Made by a program: the position numbers and the translations under genes. From NCBI GenBank assembly GCA_016191165.1, contig JACPPF010000018.1, forward strand, positions 1 to 64,000: 64,000 bases of DNA, written 5' to 3'. The notes beneath the pieces were generated by a model. That model saw only the letters and a program-made list of their open reading frames with translations, was not told the origin of the DNA and ran no database searches. Positions 51,177 to 61,293 of the stretch are shown here, piece after piece (positions within the stretch are counted from its first letter, which is position 1; each line of letters opens with the position of its first letter). Origin of the DNA: Planctomycetota bacterium. Its GTDB lineage: Bacteria; Planctomycetota; Planctomycetia; Gemmatales; Gemmataceae.

Positions 51177-52508
51177 TCAATCATGCCGCAGCGCTTCGAT
51201 CGGGTCCAGACGCGAGGCCCGGAACGCGGGATACAGACCGAAGAACACGCCGACGGAGAGCGACGCCCCCATCGACAGGAAGATCGACTCCACGTTGAGC
51301 TGGGCCGGCAGGGTGACGCGGAAGAGCGCCAGGAGCCACGGGAAAAGGAACACGAGGCTGACGCCAAAAAGGGTTCCGAGCGTGCCGCCCACGGTGGTTT
51401 GCACGATGGCTTCGATGAGGAATTGTTGCGTGATGTCCCAGCGTTTGGCGCCGAGGGCGCGGCGGATGCCGATCTCGCGGGTGCGTTCGGTGACGGTGGC
51501 GAGCATGATGTTCATGATGCCGATGCCGCCGACGACGAGCGAGATGCCGGCGATGACGGCGAGGAGCATCATGTAGCGCGCCTTGGCGCGTTTGGCTTCC
51601 TCGAGGCGATCGAGCGGGACGGTGACGGTCCAATCTTTTTTGAATCCATGCCGGCGTTTCAGTACGGCCCGCGCGAATTCCCCCGCGTCGCGCACCTTCT
51701 CCATGTCTGAAATCGTCAGCGTGATTTGATGCAGTTCCACCTGTTCGCCGGTGCGCGAGCCCGACTGCCGAATGAAGATACGCTCGCCATAGCGTCCGCG
51801 GCAAGTCCGCAGGGGGATGTACACATCGCTGTTGTAATCGTCGGCCACGCCGCCTGCGTTGGTCAAGGGGCTGCGTTCCTTGAGGACGCCGACGACGACG
51901 AAGTGGTGTTTGTTGAGCACGATCGTTTGCCCAACCGCCGATTGAAACGGAAACAGCGCCTCGGCAACGTCGGCGCCGAGCACGCAGACGTTGCGCATCT
52001 CGTTATCATCGCCGGGTTCGTCGGCCTCGTCGCTGTCGTTGAGGAATCGGCCATCGACGAGTTCGATGCGGTTGACGTTTTCATACGCCGCGGTGGTGCC
52101 AACGACCCGGCCATTGTGCATGCGATGCAGGTTGCGGATTTCCTGGCGGAACATGCGCATGGGCACGCTGCCGACGATGGTGTCCAGGAGCAGTAATTGT
52201 TCGTAGTCCTCGTAGGTCAGACCGTAGTTGAGGATCATGACACGCCGTCCGCTGGAGGCGTCGTCGGGCGGCTTGGTGCTGGTGACGATGACGTTGGTGG
52301 CGCCCTGGCGCTTGATGTCGTCGAGGGCGTCGCGCATGCTGCCTTCGCCGAACGACATCAGCATGATGACCGACACGGTGCCGATGATGATGCCCAGGAC
52401 TGACAGAAACGAGCGGAGCTTGTGCAGCCACAGGCTGCGCAGGGCGAGGACGAAGCTGCGCCGAGAAGTGTCCCAAAGGAGCAGGTAACGTTGGAGAGAA
52501 GTCTTCAT
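51177..52508 (-). CDS. MacB-like ABC permease (FtsX-type)
   Basis: A 443-residue inner-membrane protein, with one helix near residues 30-50, a large periplasmic domain (about 55-300) and three helices near the C-terminus (TM segments such as YMMLLAVIAGISLVVGGIGI). The ending motif ITQQFLIEAIVQTTVGG is typical of MacB/LolC permeases. The separate ATPase at 52605 would power it. I chose ATG 52508, since upstream lies a hairpin repeat. It is the last gene of a TolC-adaptor-ATPase-permease set. Confidence 0.87.
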   Translation of the reverse strand: MKTSLQRYLLLWDTSRRSFVLALRSLWLHKLRSFLSVLGIIIGTVSVIMLMSFGEGSMRDALDDIKRQGATNVIVTSTKPPDDASSGRRVMILNYGLTYEDYEQLLLLDTIVGSVPMRMFRQEIRNLHRMHNGRVVGTTAAYENVNRIELVDGRFLNDSDEADEPGDDNEMRNVCVLGADVAEALFPFQSAVGQTIVLNKHHFVVVGVLKERSPLTNAGGVADDYNSDVYIPLRTCRGRYGERIFIRQSGSRTGEQVELHQITLTISDMEKVRDAGEFARAVLKRRHGFKKDWTVTVPLDRLEEAKRAKARYMMLLAVIAGISLVVGGIGIMNIMLATVTERTREIGIRRALGAKRWDITQQFLIEAIVQTTVGGTLGTLFGVSLVFLFPWLLALFRVTLPAQLNVESIFLSMGASLSVGVFFGLYPAFRASRLDPIEALRHD

Positions 52509-52520
52509 GGTGGTTACGAA

Positions 52521-52600
52521 CAAGCCCAGGGGTGAGCGCAGCGAACTCCTGAGATAATCACGGCATCCCAAGGGGTTCGCTGCGCTCACCCCTGGGCTTG
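52521..52600. repeat. Inverted repeat between ATPase and permease genes
   Basis: Arms CAAGCCCAGGGGTGAGCGCA (52521-52540) and the complementary sequence up to 52600 form a hairpin, related to the 40273-40353 element. It fills the gap between two genes of one operon. Confidence 0.8.
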
Positions 52601-52604
52601 GGCG

Positions 52605-53369
<765 letters not shown>

Positions 53370-53381
53370 GGTCAGTGACTT

Positions 53382-53501
53382 TCTCGTTCCCAGGCTCTGC
53401 CTGGGAACGCACGGCTGGCGAGGCTCCGCCTCGCTTCCATTGGCGTGGCAGGCAGAGCCTGCCGAACGGTGCGTACCCAGGCGGAGCCTGGGTACGAGAT
53501 A
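53382..53501. repeat. Multi-palindrome repeat between adaptor and ATPase genes
   Basis: Several nested palindromes (CGTTCCCAGGCTCTGCCTGG, GGCGAGGCTCCGCCTCGC and GTACCCAGGCGGAGCCTGGG) fill 120 bases in the operon gap. This type of Cys/Pro-free palindromic DNA is common in several bacterial genomes. It has no coding potential. Confidence 0.8.
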
Positions 53502-53525
53502 AAAAGCCTTGGCACGGGAAAAAAC

Positions 53526-55502
53526 CTAGTTTTTGGGCATGCCCTTTCCTTTGCCCTTGCCCTTTTTCATTTCGCCATCTCCGAACTCGGCGCCGCGGCG
53601 GGTGCCGGGGGTGCCGGGCTTGAGGTCGCTTTTTTCGGGAATGAGGGTGCGTGGGTTGAGGGCGATCCGGTCACCTTCTTCCAGCCCGGAGCGGATCTCG
53701 ACGAGCTTGTCGTTGCTCAGGCCAATGTCGATATCGCGCTCCTGGGCGAAGCCACGGGCATCGAGGACGTAGCACTTGCGTTTGGCGCCCATGGACACGT
53801 TGCCGACAATCGCCTGAATCGGCACGACCAGGACCGGCTCGTGGGTGGCGTCCGCGAGGATCGTGACCTCGGCGCTCATGCCGGGCTTGAGGGCTTTTTC
53901 GTCGAGATCGTCGATGGAAACCATCGTCTGGTAGACCTTGATGTCCGAGGAGAAGAAGTCGGCCTGGGACGCCACGGTGGCGACGGTTTTGACGCGGCCC
54001 TTGTATTGCTTGCCGGGGAACGCGTCAATGCGGATGGCGGCCTGATGGCCCGGGAAGAGGACGCGTTGATCCTTGTCGCGGAATTTTTCGCGCAGTTCCT
54101 CGAAGCCCACCACATAGGCCGCCAGGGAGAGCGGATTGGTGTTGCCCATGCTGAACGCGCGGCGCATGCGTCGGGTGTAGCCCGTCGGCTCGGTTTTTTC
54201 GCCGCGGATTTTGGAGACCATGGCCTCGTGGACCTTGGCGTTGACCATCATGCGTTGCAGATTGGGAATGCGGATGAGCTTCTGTCCTTCTCGCACCGGC
54301 TCGCCCTGCGCCACGGTGGACTGCTGGCTGCCGCTGCCGAATCGGCTTTGCTCGGGAATGTAGTAAACGATCATACCGTCCTGGGGCGCGACGATCTTGT
54401 AGTATTTCTCTTCCCTTTCCATTTCGCGGATGCGATCGAGCTCCTGTTCGTAGATGGCGCGTTTCGCTTTCTCGTCGGCGCGGCCTTGTTGGGTTTTCAA
54501 CACGGCCTGGGTCCTGACGCGATTCAAGGCGCGCTCGGCTTCCTTGAAATCGCCCCACAGTTTCGTAACGTTGCGTTCTAGCTCGAACTTGCGGTAGATG
54601 TCCAATTCTCCCTGCACCTTGCGCAGCGAGATTTCCGCACTGGCCAGGCGCGACTGGTCGGCGTCGGCCTGGCTCAGGCTGTAGTAACCCTTCTTCACCA
54701 TGCGCAACGACCAGGAGGCGCGGTCCAGCCAGCTTTCGCGATCGGAGAGGGCGATTTCTATTCGGCCCTTGATGTCATTCACGTCCTGGAGGTATTTGCT
54801 CGTTAGTCGCTCCGGGTCCAGGGCCAACTCCTTGCGCACATCTTCCTCATATCCCGCATTCATATATTTTCGCAGCTGTTCGCGGGTCTCAAACTTCGCA
54901 ATCTTGGCCACGGGCAACACGCCGACGAATTTTTCCAGATCCAGGGTAGCCAGGTTCAAAACCACCTCGGCCGTTTTGATGTCGCTGACGTTCTGGCTCT
55001 CCTGGATTTCGAGCTTGGTCTTGGCATCGATCCATTCAAAGTCAACCTTGTTCACCGTGTTGCGCTGGGTCTTGAGTTGCTCCTGAAAGCCGGAGTCGTC
55101 CAGCTCGACGATCAGCTCGCCGGCCTTGACCTGCGTGCCGTCATCGATCACCCACTTGATGGTGGACGCGATGGTGCTTCCCTTGGTCCCGGCCTTGACG
55201 CGACAGACGATGTCGCTGTTCTCCGCCGATTCGAGCGTGCCGCGCTCGACGATCGTCACGCGCAAAAGCTCGCGTTTGACGGTCCAGGTCGGTCCCGTGT
55301 AGGGGGTGGGAAAGCGCATCCACATCACGCCGTAGACGCTCGCGGCGGCGCCGACGACGACGACGACCGCGAGAATCCAGACTAGCATTTTGTTGCGGCC
55401 AAGCACGCCGAGCTTCGCGGCGCTACGGGTTGGTTTTTCCGGCAGGGAGTTGCCGTTGGCGCTGGGGGAACTGTCGGTCGGACGTGCGGTTGGCGAATTC
55501 AT
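53526..55502 (-). CDS. MacA/HlyD-type periplasmic adaptor
   Basis: A 658-residue membrane-fusion protein, longer than the usual 370 for MacA. A transmembrane helix near 40-60 (VWILAVVVVVGAAASVYGVM) anchors it. A first lipoyl half-motif and a coiled-coil region of about 330 residues follow (for example SLSQADADQSRLASAEISLR). The second half-motif is around YYKIVAPQDGMIVYYIP, then the beta-barrel and membrane-proximal domains. The C-terminus is lysine/glycine-rich (KKGKGKGKGMPKN). The ATG at 55502 follows GAGGAG and lies inside the end of the TolC gene. Confidence 0.87.
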   Translation of the reverse strand: MNSPTARPTDSSPSANGNSLPEKPTRSAAKLGVLGRNKMLVWILAVVVVVGAAASVYGVMWMRFPTPYTGPTWTVKRELLRVTIVERGTLESAENSDIVCRVKAGTKGSTIASTIKWVIDDGTQVKAGELIVELDDSGFQEQLKTQRNTVNKVDFEWIDAKTKLEIQESQNVSDIKTAEVVLNLATLDLEKFVGVLPVAKIAKFETREQLRKYMNAGYEEDVRKELALDPERLTSKYLQDVNDIKGRIEIALSDRESWLDRASWSLRMVKKGYYSLSQADADQSRLASAEISLRKVQGELDIYRKFELERNVTKLWGDFKEAERALNRVRTQAVLKTQQGRADEKAKRAIYEQELDRIREMEREEKYYKIVAPQDGMIVYYIPEQSRFGSGSQQSTVAQGEPVREGQKLIRIPNLQRMMVNAKVHEAMVSKIRGEKTEPTGYTRRMRRAFSMGNTNPLSLAAYVVGFEELREKFRDKDQRVLFPGHQAAIRIDAFPGKQYKGRVKTVATVASQADFFSSDIKVYQTMVSIDDLDEKALKPGMSAEVTILADATHEPVLVVPIQAIVGNVSMGAKRKCYVLDARGFAQERDIDIGLSNDKLVEIRSGLEEGDRIALNPRTLIPEKSDLKPGTPGTRRGAEFGDGEMKKGKGKGKGMPKN

Positions 55503-58188
55503 CGATCCATACTCCTCGTGCATCCAGCGGCATCACTTCGATGTCGACAAAGAGTTGCTGCCGGGCTATCTGGTAGTCAATCCACGTTTTCAAAACCTGT
55601 TCCTGAGCTTGCGGGAGCTGGGCGTAGGCCTGCAAAAGTTGGTTGGTCAAGGCGGCGGCATTGGCGGCGGCGTTCGGGCTGTTGTCGGGAACCGTCGGCG
55701 CGGTGAAGATCTCATACGAACTTTCCACGCGGCGGTAGGCCAGTTCCAGCGCTTGCTGTTGAATCTTAAGATTCTGCCGCAATACTTGCAACTGCCTGAT
55801 GTCCGCGCGGACCTGGGCAACAATCTGATCCTCCTTCTGTTGCAGATCGCGCCGTGAACGCTGATACGCGATCAGGCTCGCGCGGTAGGCATTCCTCTCT
55901 GTTAGACGCACCAGAGGCATCTCAAAATTCATGACCAGCTGGTGGCGCGTGCGCGAACTGTTGAAGGCAAACGGCGCACTGGCCCCCGGCGGCGTGCTGC
56001 TATCCATATGATACGCTAAATTGAACACGCCCATCAGCCCATTTGCGAAAACGCGCAGCTGGCGCCAGCCGTCCACGACCTGGGCCCGGGCGTTCATCAG
56101 GTCAAAACGCTTCTCCAGCGCCGCCTGGGTCGCGAGTTCATAGGCCGCCTCGAGGTCAGCATCCACCACGTTGACCCCGTCGATTACCGCCGGGCTCGGC
56201 CCGGCCCAGCGCGGGCGCAACGTCTCATAGCGCTCGTTGTTCGCATCCAGCAGCACATCGAGGAACGCATTGTACAACTTGTGCCAGAGCGTCGCCTGCA
56301 CCTGTTTCTTTTGATGTTCCTCTTTCAACTTGAGCCACGGGGCGTCCTTGTATTTGCGCAAGCTCTCCTCCAGTCGGCCGGCCGCCATCTTCGATTCGAC
56401 GGCGTTGAGCTTTTCCTGGACGTCGTTCAACTCTTTCTGCTGTTCCGGCGTGCGCGGCCTGGCGCCGACGTCGGTGCGGCGATTGAGCAGGTCCCGTTTC
56501 CGAAAGCCCTCTTCCCGCAACTTTTTCACAATGGTCTCGTCGTCATAGGATCGCCACAGCTTCCATTCCGCGGGGAAGCGCTTTTGGAAAAGGGGTGTCG
56601 TCTTGGTCAACGGCGACGCGAAGGCGATTTTCTCCAGGGCCGCACGCATCTGTGCCGGCGCGACTTTGACGTAGAGACCATTGATCTCCTTGACCGTGAC
56701 CTTGTAGTCCTCAAGGGCATCGGAATACTCGGCGATCTGCTCGGTCAATGGCGCGACCGTGAAATCATCCAGCTCCAGAGGAACGTTGATGGGGATGCCA
56801 AGTTGCGCGCGAAATAAATCCAGAGAGGTTTGCTTGTCTTGCTCGCGGGCGAGCAACGAGCTTCGGCCTTGCAGGAGCTGCTGGTTGACCTGGTCAACCT
56901 GAAGGGACGAGACCTGGCCGCCTTCCTTGTAGGAATCGAAGAGGGCGAGGATATCGCTCAGGGCCTTGACGTTGGCCTCCTCGTATTTGACGATGGAAGA
57001 TTTGTACAGCGCCGGCAGGAACCCCTCGGAGACGCCGACGGGATTGATCTGCAAGAAAAGCGTGCCCGGCACCGCCGACCCGCCGACGGAGCCAAGACCA
57101 GCGGGCACGACCTGCTGTCGACCGGGGTTGGCGCCCTGAAGCGTGCCCGTCAGCGGATGCGAGGCCGCGAGGCTGCCGGCGGCCGTCACGCTGCCCGGGG
57201 CGATGGAGAAATCACCGCCGCCAATCAGGTATTGAAAATACTCCTTGCGAAAGCGGGCGTAGTTGCGGATGTCATAGAGCAAATTGCGCTCCGCCAGGGT
57301 CAAAGGCTCGAGGGTGACCGCCTTGCCGCCGCCGCGCAGGAGCGGCTGAATGAAATCGAGATTGATGCCGGAGGTATTGGTGACCCGTTTGTTGACCGCG
57401 CCGCCGCCAAGTTCCAGAACGGTCTGGTTGGCGAACCCGACAAGCAAAAGGGCCCCGGTAGAAAAGAGCTTGCTCATGCCCGCTGTTGAGGCATATTGCC
57501 AGCGATCGCCCGCGCCAACTCCAAACGCCTGGCCAGTTCGTTCGCGCACGTTTTGCTCCAGGGCCAAAAACTGCGCCGCGAAACCAAAACGTTCGCGCGT
57601 CACGGGCAGGGCGCTCAGGTAGAGGTCCTCGCGGCGGGATTGAAACTCCCGGCTATTGATCAGGCCCAACTCCATGGCTTGCTCGATGCGAAGCAGGTAG
57701 GGCTTCGATCGCGCGACGCCGGCGTCGGGATCATACGGCGTCCAGTCGCCGCGGTGTCCGCGCGGGACGTCGCGCGAAGCGACCGCCAGTTTTACATCGC
57801 CGCCTTCCTTGGCGGCACGCTCCAGGCGATTTTGCTGGTCCCACGTTGCCAATAGCTCAAAGTAGCCGGTCTCCTCGATGCGCTGGGGCCCCTTGTGTCC
57901 GGGTTTTTGCGGATTCGGACCCAGCAGGAGAGCGGCGGCGTCATCGGGCGGCATCGGCGGACGATCCGGATTCGTCGGGTCCGCGTGCCGGGCCATCGGG
58001 TGGGGATAAACGTACATGCCCTCGATCTTCCAGCGGTCGAAAATATCCTTTTCCCGCAGGACCGCGTTGACCTCCTTGTCCGCCTGCTTGCGGTAAAACT
58101 TGCGCGTGCAACCCGCCTGGGAGCCAGCCATCCAGACTACCGCCGCCATCACCAGGATGCCACGGCACATCTTGCATGTCTTCACCAT
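55423..58188 (-). CDS. TolC-like outer-membrane lipoprotein, long form
   Basis: A 921-residue outer-membrane channel protein. A lipoprotein signal peptide ends in SQAGC. The central and C-terminal regions carry the OEP helices (for example QLQVLRQNLKIQQQALELAY and NQLLQAYAQLPQAQ). It is nearly twice the usual length; long inserted stretches (around residues 480-720) are helical and charged. The gene precedes the MacA-like adaptor and overlaps its start by 80 bases, an unusually long overlap. Together they form the outer-membrane end of the MacAB-TolC-type efflux set. Confidence 0.87.
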   Translation of the reverse strand: MVKTCKMCRGILVMAAVVWMAGSQAGCTRKFYRKQADKEVNAVLREKDIFDRWKIEGMYVYPHPMARHADPTNPDRPPMPPDDAAALLLGPNPQKPGHKGPQRIEETGYFELLATWDQQNRLERAAKEGGDVKLAVASRDVPRGHRGDWTPYDPDAGVARSKPYLLRIEQAMELGLINSREFQSRREDLYLSALPVTRERFGFAAQFLALEQNVRERTGQAFGVGAGDRWQYASTAGMSKLFSTGALLLVGFANQTVLELGGGAVNKRVTNTSGINLDFIQPLLRGGGKAVTLEPLTLAERNLLYDIRNYARFRKEYFQYLIGGGDFSIAPGSVTAAGSLAASHPLTGTLQGANPGRQQVVPAGLGSVGGSAVPGTLFLQINPVGVSEGFLPALYKSSIVKYEEANVKALSDILALFDSYKEGGQVSSLQVDQVNQQLLQGRSSLLAREQDKQTSLDLFRAQLGIPINVPLELDDFTVAPLTEQIAEYSDALEDYKVTVKEINGLYVKVAPAQMRAALEKIAFASPLTKTTPLFQKRFPAEWKLWRSYDDETIVKKLREEGFRKRDLLNRRTDVGARPRTPEQQKELNDVQEKLNAVESKMAAGRLEESLRKYKDAPWLKLKEEHQKKQVQATLWHKLYNAFLDVLLDANNERYETLRPRWAGPSPAVIDGVNVVDADLEAAYELATQAALEKRFDLMNARAQVVDGWRQLRVFANGLMGVFNLAYHMDSSTPPGASAPFAFNSSRTRHQLVMNFEMPLVRLTERNAYRASLIAYQRSRRDLQQKEDQIVAQVRADIRQLQVLRQNLKIQQQALELAYRRVESSYEIFTAPTVPDNSPNAAANAAALTNQLLQAYAQLPQAQEQVLKTWIDYQIARQQLFVDIEVMPLDARGVWIDEFANRTSDRQFPQRQRQLPAGKTNP

Positions 58189-58389
58189 TTTCGCAGTCTC
58201 GCGCCGACAGGGTCCAACGGACTCCTAGAACCAGGAAATCCAGCACAATCGTTATCGGCGGAAAAGTTCCCGTGCTTGAACAAGCCGTGCCAACGTGGCA
58301 ACCAACCGCCAAGCGCCGCTCGTTGAAGGGACGGACCTCCAGCACAATCCGACGATGGGGGCGGTTGAAATTGGTTCTAACCCGCATTA

Positions 58390-58558
58390 TTCACCGCGGA
58401 AACCGCGGAGAGCGCGGAGAGAATACAAGGCAGTGTGACAGCAGGGCTTGTGGTGAAACCGATATTCCGCAGCCGAAAACACCCTGTTTCACACGCCGTT
58501 AACCCAAGTCCAATCTCCTGCCGTCTCCGCGTTCTCGGCGCTCTCGGCGGTGAATAAT
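58390..58558. repeat. CCGCGGAGAGCGCGG-type inverted repeat
   Basis: The left part TTCACCGCGGAAACCGCGGA (58390-58409) and following AGAGCGCGGAGAG have an imperfect complement at 58525-58558 (CTCCGCG...GGCGGTGAA). The two arms flank about 100 bases of unrecognised DNA, as in a small mobile repeat. Confidence 0.6.
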
Positions 58559-58583
58559 CCGGCCTGGTTCAAATGAGGGTCAA

Positions 58584-58661
58584 AGCGAGCCGCCGGGCTT
58601 GTCCCGGCGGTGCATTCCGATTCGCCTTGATTCACCGCCGGGACAAGCCCGGCGGCTCGCT
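58584..58661. repeat. Perfect 29-bp inverted repeat
   Basis: Arms at 58584-58612 and 58633-58661 are perfect complements (core GCCGCCGGGCTTGTCCCGGC) with a 20-base loop. The position in a gene-free region is typical for the repeat families of this window. Confidence 0.85.
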
Positions 58662-58888
58662 GATGGTTTGTTACCCAAAAATCGATGGATTTGAATCAGG
58701 CCAATAATCCGGGTTGGCAATAACCCGACGGTCGCGAGGTCCCGGCCCACCGGAAAAGGACGCCTCCGCTGGAAGGGGTTTTCCGCCAAGAAATCCGAGA
58801 CTCGATATCGGCCATCGGATGAGGCAAAAGCTGTCATGCAGTTCGTTCTATGCCGTCTTCTTGGCTGGGGGCGACGTCCGTGGCTGGT

Positions 58889-60325
58889 TCACGCCAGGAT
58901 CTCCTCGACGACATGTCCCGCGACATCGGTGAGACGGAAATCGCGGCCATCGTGGCGATAGGTCAACCGAAGGTGGTCCAGACCCAGGAGGTGCAGAATG
59001 GTGGCATGCAGATCGTGCATGTGGACGACACCGGTGACGGAGTGGAATCCGTAATCGTCGGTCGCGCCGTGGACGATGCCGGGCTTGACCCCGGCGCCGC
59101 ACAGGAACTGCGTGAACCCGCCCGGATTGTGATCGCGGCCCGTCCCATTGCGTTCGGCGTAAGGCGTGCGTCCGAATTCCCCGCCCCACCAGACGAGCGT
59201 GTCTTCCAGAAGTCCACGACGTTTCAGGTCCGCCAAGAGGCCGGCGACCGGCTGGTCGGTGTTGCGCGCGTGCGTGGCGTGCATCGGCAGGTTGGAGTGC
59301 TGGTCCCACGCGGGGTTGTCGGTGTTGTCGCCGTAGTTGATCTGCACATAGCGCACGCCGGCCTCCGCCAAACGACGGGCCATTAAACATTGCCGGCCAA
59401 AGTTATCGGTCCCCGCCTGACCGATGCCGTAAAGGCGAAGGGTTTCCGGCGTTTCGCGCGCCAGGTCAAGAATCTGCGGTGCGTTCATCTGCATGCGGAA
59501 CGCAAGGTCGTAGGAGTTGATGACCGCATCCAGTTCAGAATCCCCGGGACGCCCAGGGCCGAAAGGCCCTGGGATCGAGCGCGCCATCTGCTCGCGGTTG
59601 AGCGCCTGCAACAAATCAAGCTGCCGTCGTTGTTCGTCGGCCGTGCGGCGCGGATTGGTGATATTTCGTATGCGCGCCTCACTCGCCGGAATGCCGGCTC
59701 GGCCAATCGCGGTGCCCTGGAACGTGGAAGGAAGGAACGCATTGGACCAGTTGCGAGGCCCGCCGTTGCCCATCGACGGGCAGATGGTGATGAAGCCAGG
59801 CAGGTTCCGGTTCTCGGTGCCGAGGCCGTAGAGCGTCCACGCGCCGACCGACGGGCGCACGAGGTTGATCGACCCGGTGTGCATGAACAGCGTCGCGGGG
59901 CCATGGGCGATGCCGTCGGTGGTCATGCCTTGCAGGAAGCATATGTCGTCCACGTGCTGGGCGATGTGCGGAAACAGGGCGGAGACCCACTTGCCCGATT
60001 GGCCATGCTGGCGAAAGTTCCACAGGTTCTTCATGACGCGATGCTCGACGATGCTGCGATCGCGCGCGAAGGTGCGCGCGTCCTGAAACGAGCGCATCTG
60101 CCCGTCCTCGCGCGCGAGCCGCGGCTTGTAGTCAAACGTATCGACCTGGCTCGGCCCGCCTTGCATGAAGATGAAGATGACGCGCTTTGCCTTTGGCACG
60201 TGGTGCGGCGAGCCGAGCCCCGTCAGAGGCCGGTTGCCGGCGTCGAGCATATCCGCCAGCGCCAGCGAGCCGAAGCCACAGGCGAGCGATTGGAGAGCGG
60301 AGCGGCGGGAGATGTTGGGGTTCAT
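58889..60325 (-). CDS. DUF1501 family exported protein
   Basis: A 478-residue protein of the DUF1501 family, distantly related to sulfatases and alkaline phosphatases. A twin-arginine signal (NISRRSALQSLACGFGSLAL) at the N-terminus marks Tat export. Conserved segments include IFIFMQGGPSQVDTFDYKP, GRQCLMARRLAEAGVRYVQI and WWGGEFGRTPYAE. In planctomycetes such genes normally sit after a DUF1549/DUF1553 cytochrome gene; here the upstream genes are a toxin-antitoxin pair and a remnant of another DUF1501 gene. The function is unknown. The start ATG is 60325. Confidence 0.9.
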   Translation of the reverse strand: MNPNISRRSALQSLACGFGSLALADMLDAGNRPLTGLGSPHHVPKAKRVIFIFMQGGPSQVDTFDYKPRLAREDGQMRSFQDARTFARDRSIVEHRVMKNLWNFRQHGQSGKWVSALFPHIAQHVDDICFLQGMTTDGIAHGPATLFMHTGSINLVRPSVGAWTLYGLGTENRNLPGFITICPSMGNGGPRNWSNAFLPSTFQGTAIGRAGIPASEARIRNITNPRRTADEQRRQLDLLQALNREQMARSIPGPFGPGRPGDSELDAVINSYDLAFRMQMNAPQILDLARETPETLRLYGIGQAGTDNFGRQCLMARRLAEAGVRYVQINYGDNTDNPAWDQHSNLPMHATHARNTDQPVAGLLADLKRRGLLEDTLVWWGGEFGRTPYAERNGTGRDHNPGGFTQFLCGAGVKPGIVHGATDDYGFHSVTGVVHMHDLHATILHLLGLDHLRLTYRHDGRDFRLTDVAGHVVEEILA

Positions 60326-60339
60326 GGCAAGCTATCCTC

Positions 60340-60768
60340 TTAAACTGTCCAATCCTCGATGATCAAACCTGACACCTTGGTGAAATCACGTGCGTTGCGT
60401 GTTAGTAACGTCAGGCGCTGGCTCAAGGCGATCGATGCAATTCGCAAATCCATCGTGGCCACCCGCAACCGTTGCCCTATCAGGCCATCGAATACCAGCG
60501 ACGCATTGGCGTCGAACGGCAGTACCGCCGCAGCGGCAAACGCGGACAGAACCCGATCAAACATCCGATATCCTCGAACGACGTCCGCCGGTGTTTTGGC
60601 CTGAGCGACATAGGTATTGCAACCCAATACCTGCTCGTGAAAGCTGACTATGCAAAACGCGAGATCATCGCGGCGAACCTGGGTCAGGCGGCCAATCAAC
60701 GCAGCGTATTCCAGGCCGCTTTGCTTTTGGAGGATACTAATGTGATCAGTATCCAGGAGGAATTTCAT
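60340..60768 (-). CDS. vapC: VapC-like PIN-domain toxin
   Basis: A 142-residue PIN-domain ribonuclease. The acidic site begins with LLDTDHIS near the N-terminus, a Glu follows in SFHEQV and the C-terminal Asp residues are in MDLRIA and TRNARDF. Known VapC toxins cleave tRNA or rRNA. The start codon overlaps the stop of the upstream antitoxin by four bases. ATG 60768. It ends 14 bases before DUF1501, so some co-transcription is possible. Confidence 0.88.
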   Translation of the reverse strand: MKFLLDTDHISILQKQSGLEYAALIGRLTQVRRDDLAFCIVSFHEQVLGCNTYVAQAKTPADVVRGYRMFDRVLSAFAAAAVLPFDANASLVFDGLIGQRLRVATMDLRIASIALSQRLTLLTRNARDFTKVSGLIIEDWTV

Positions 60769-60974
60769 TTCGCTTGACCCTCGACCGGTCGGTCGGCTTC
60801 CCGTGCGGCTCGACCATGGGCCAACACCTCGTCAAATGCCGGCTCGTCCTTCATCGAACCAATGACGCAGTCGAGCCAATCCGGTGCCGCCGGGCGCGAA
60901 ATCATGGCATCTTGCAATTCGCGCACCCTTTCTTCGAGAACCGTCATTCGCTGTTCGAGTGTGGCTTCGGCCAT
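60765..60974 (-). CDS. Antitoxin partner of the VapC-like toxin
   Basis: A 69-residue acidic protein that overlaps the PIN toxin start, the usual antitoxin position. The first half is a coiled coil (LEQRMTVLEERVRELQD), and the C-terminus (EVLAHGRAAREAD) is the likely toxin-binding segment. The ATG at 60974 follows AAGGAG. It lacks a visible AbrB-like or ribbon-helix-helix DNA-binding motif, so autoregulation is unclear. Confidence 0.7.
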   Translation of the reverse strand: MAEATLEQRMTVLEERVRELQDAMISRPAAPDWLDCVIGSMKDEPAFDEVLAHGRAAREADRPVEGQAK

Positions 60975-61020
60975 GGAAGGGTCTCCTTTTTCTACATGGT
61001 AGGCCATTTCGACTCACGAA

Positions 61021-61137
61021 TCAACGCCGAGGACGCCAATCAAGCAAACTGCCGGACGCGTTGCGCCTTGTCAGTGAGCGAGAGCCGAGGCCGCAGGCAA
61101 GGGCTTGGAGAACGGAGCGGCGGGAGAGGAGGGTCAT
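61021..61137 (-). pseudogene. Remnant of a DUF1501 gene (Tat signal only)
   Basis: The minus strand from the ATG at 61137 reads MTLLSRRSVLQALACGLGSR, closely matching the Tat signal of the intact gene at 60325 (SRRSALQSLACGFGS). After about 20 residues similarity ends, and a stop follows at 61021. It looks like the 5' end of a deleted or displaced paralogue. Confidence 0.65.
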
Positions 61138-61293
61138 TGGGTTCGTTGGTGATTTTCCCTTGTAGCGGTGCCCGGGTTGGCCTACGCGTCAGGATCAGCG
61201 CCGGGGTGTTTGTTTTGCCGGTTGATCGATCCCAAGCACTTGATTATGATACACACATTCACAGTTCCTGCCGAGGCCTCGTGAGACACTCCC
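61138..61293. other. Short region upstream of the LarA-like gene
   Basis: No gene or RNA is visible here. No clear ribosome site precedes the ATG at 61294 (the sequence is GAGACACTCCC), so initiation may be weak. Confidence 0.3.

Larger units (their letters stand above)
58189..58888. other. Gene-free region with two palindromic elements
   Basis: This 700-base gap separates the TolC gene from DUF1501. It holds the two inverted-repeat elements listed separately (58390-58558 and 58584-58661). Short frames elsewhere show no recognisable product or ribosome site. Confidence 0.5.

Noticed and set aside
58580-58837. 85-codon minus-strand frame in the TolC-DUF1501 gap
   Set aside because: Half of it is repeat DNA (58584-58661) and the rest has no similarity that I recognise.
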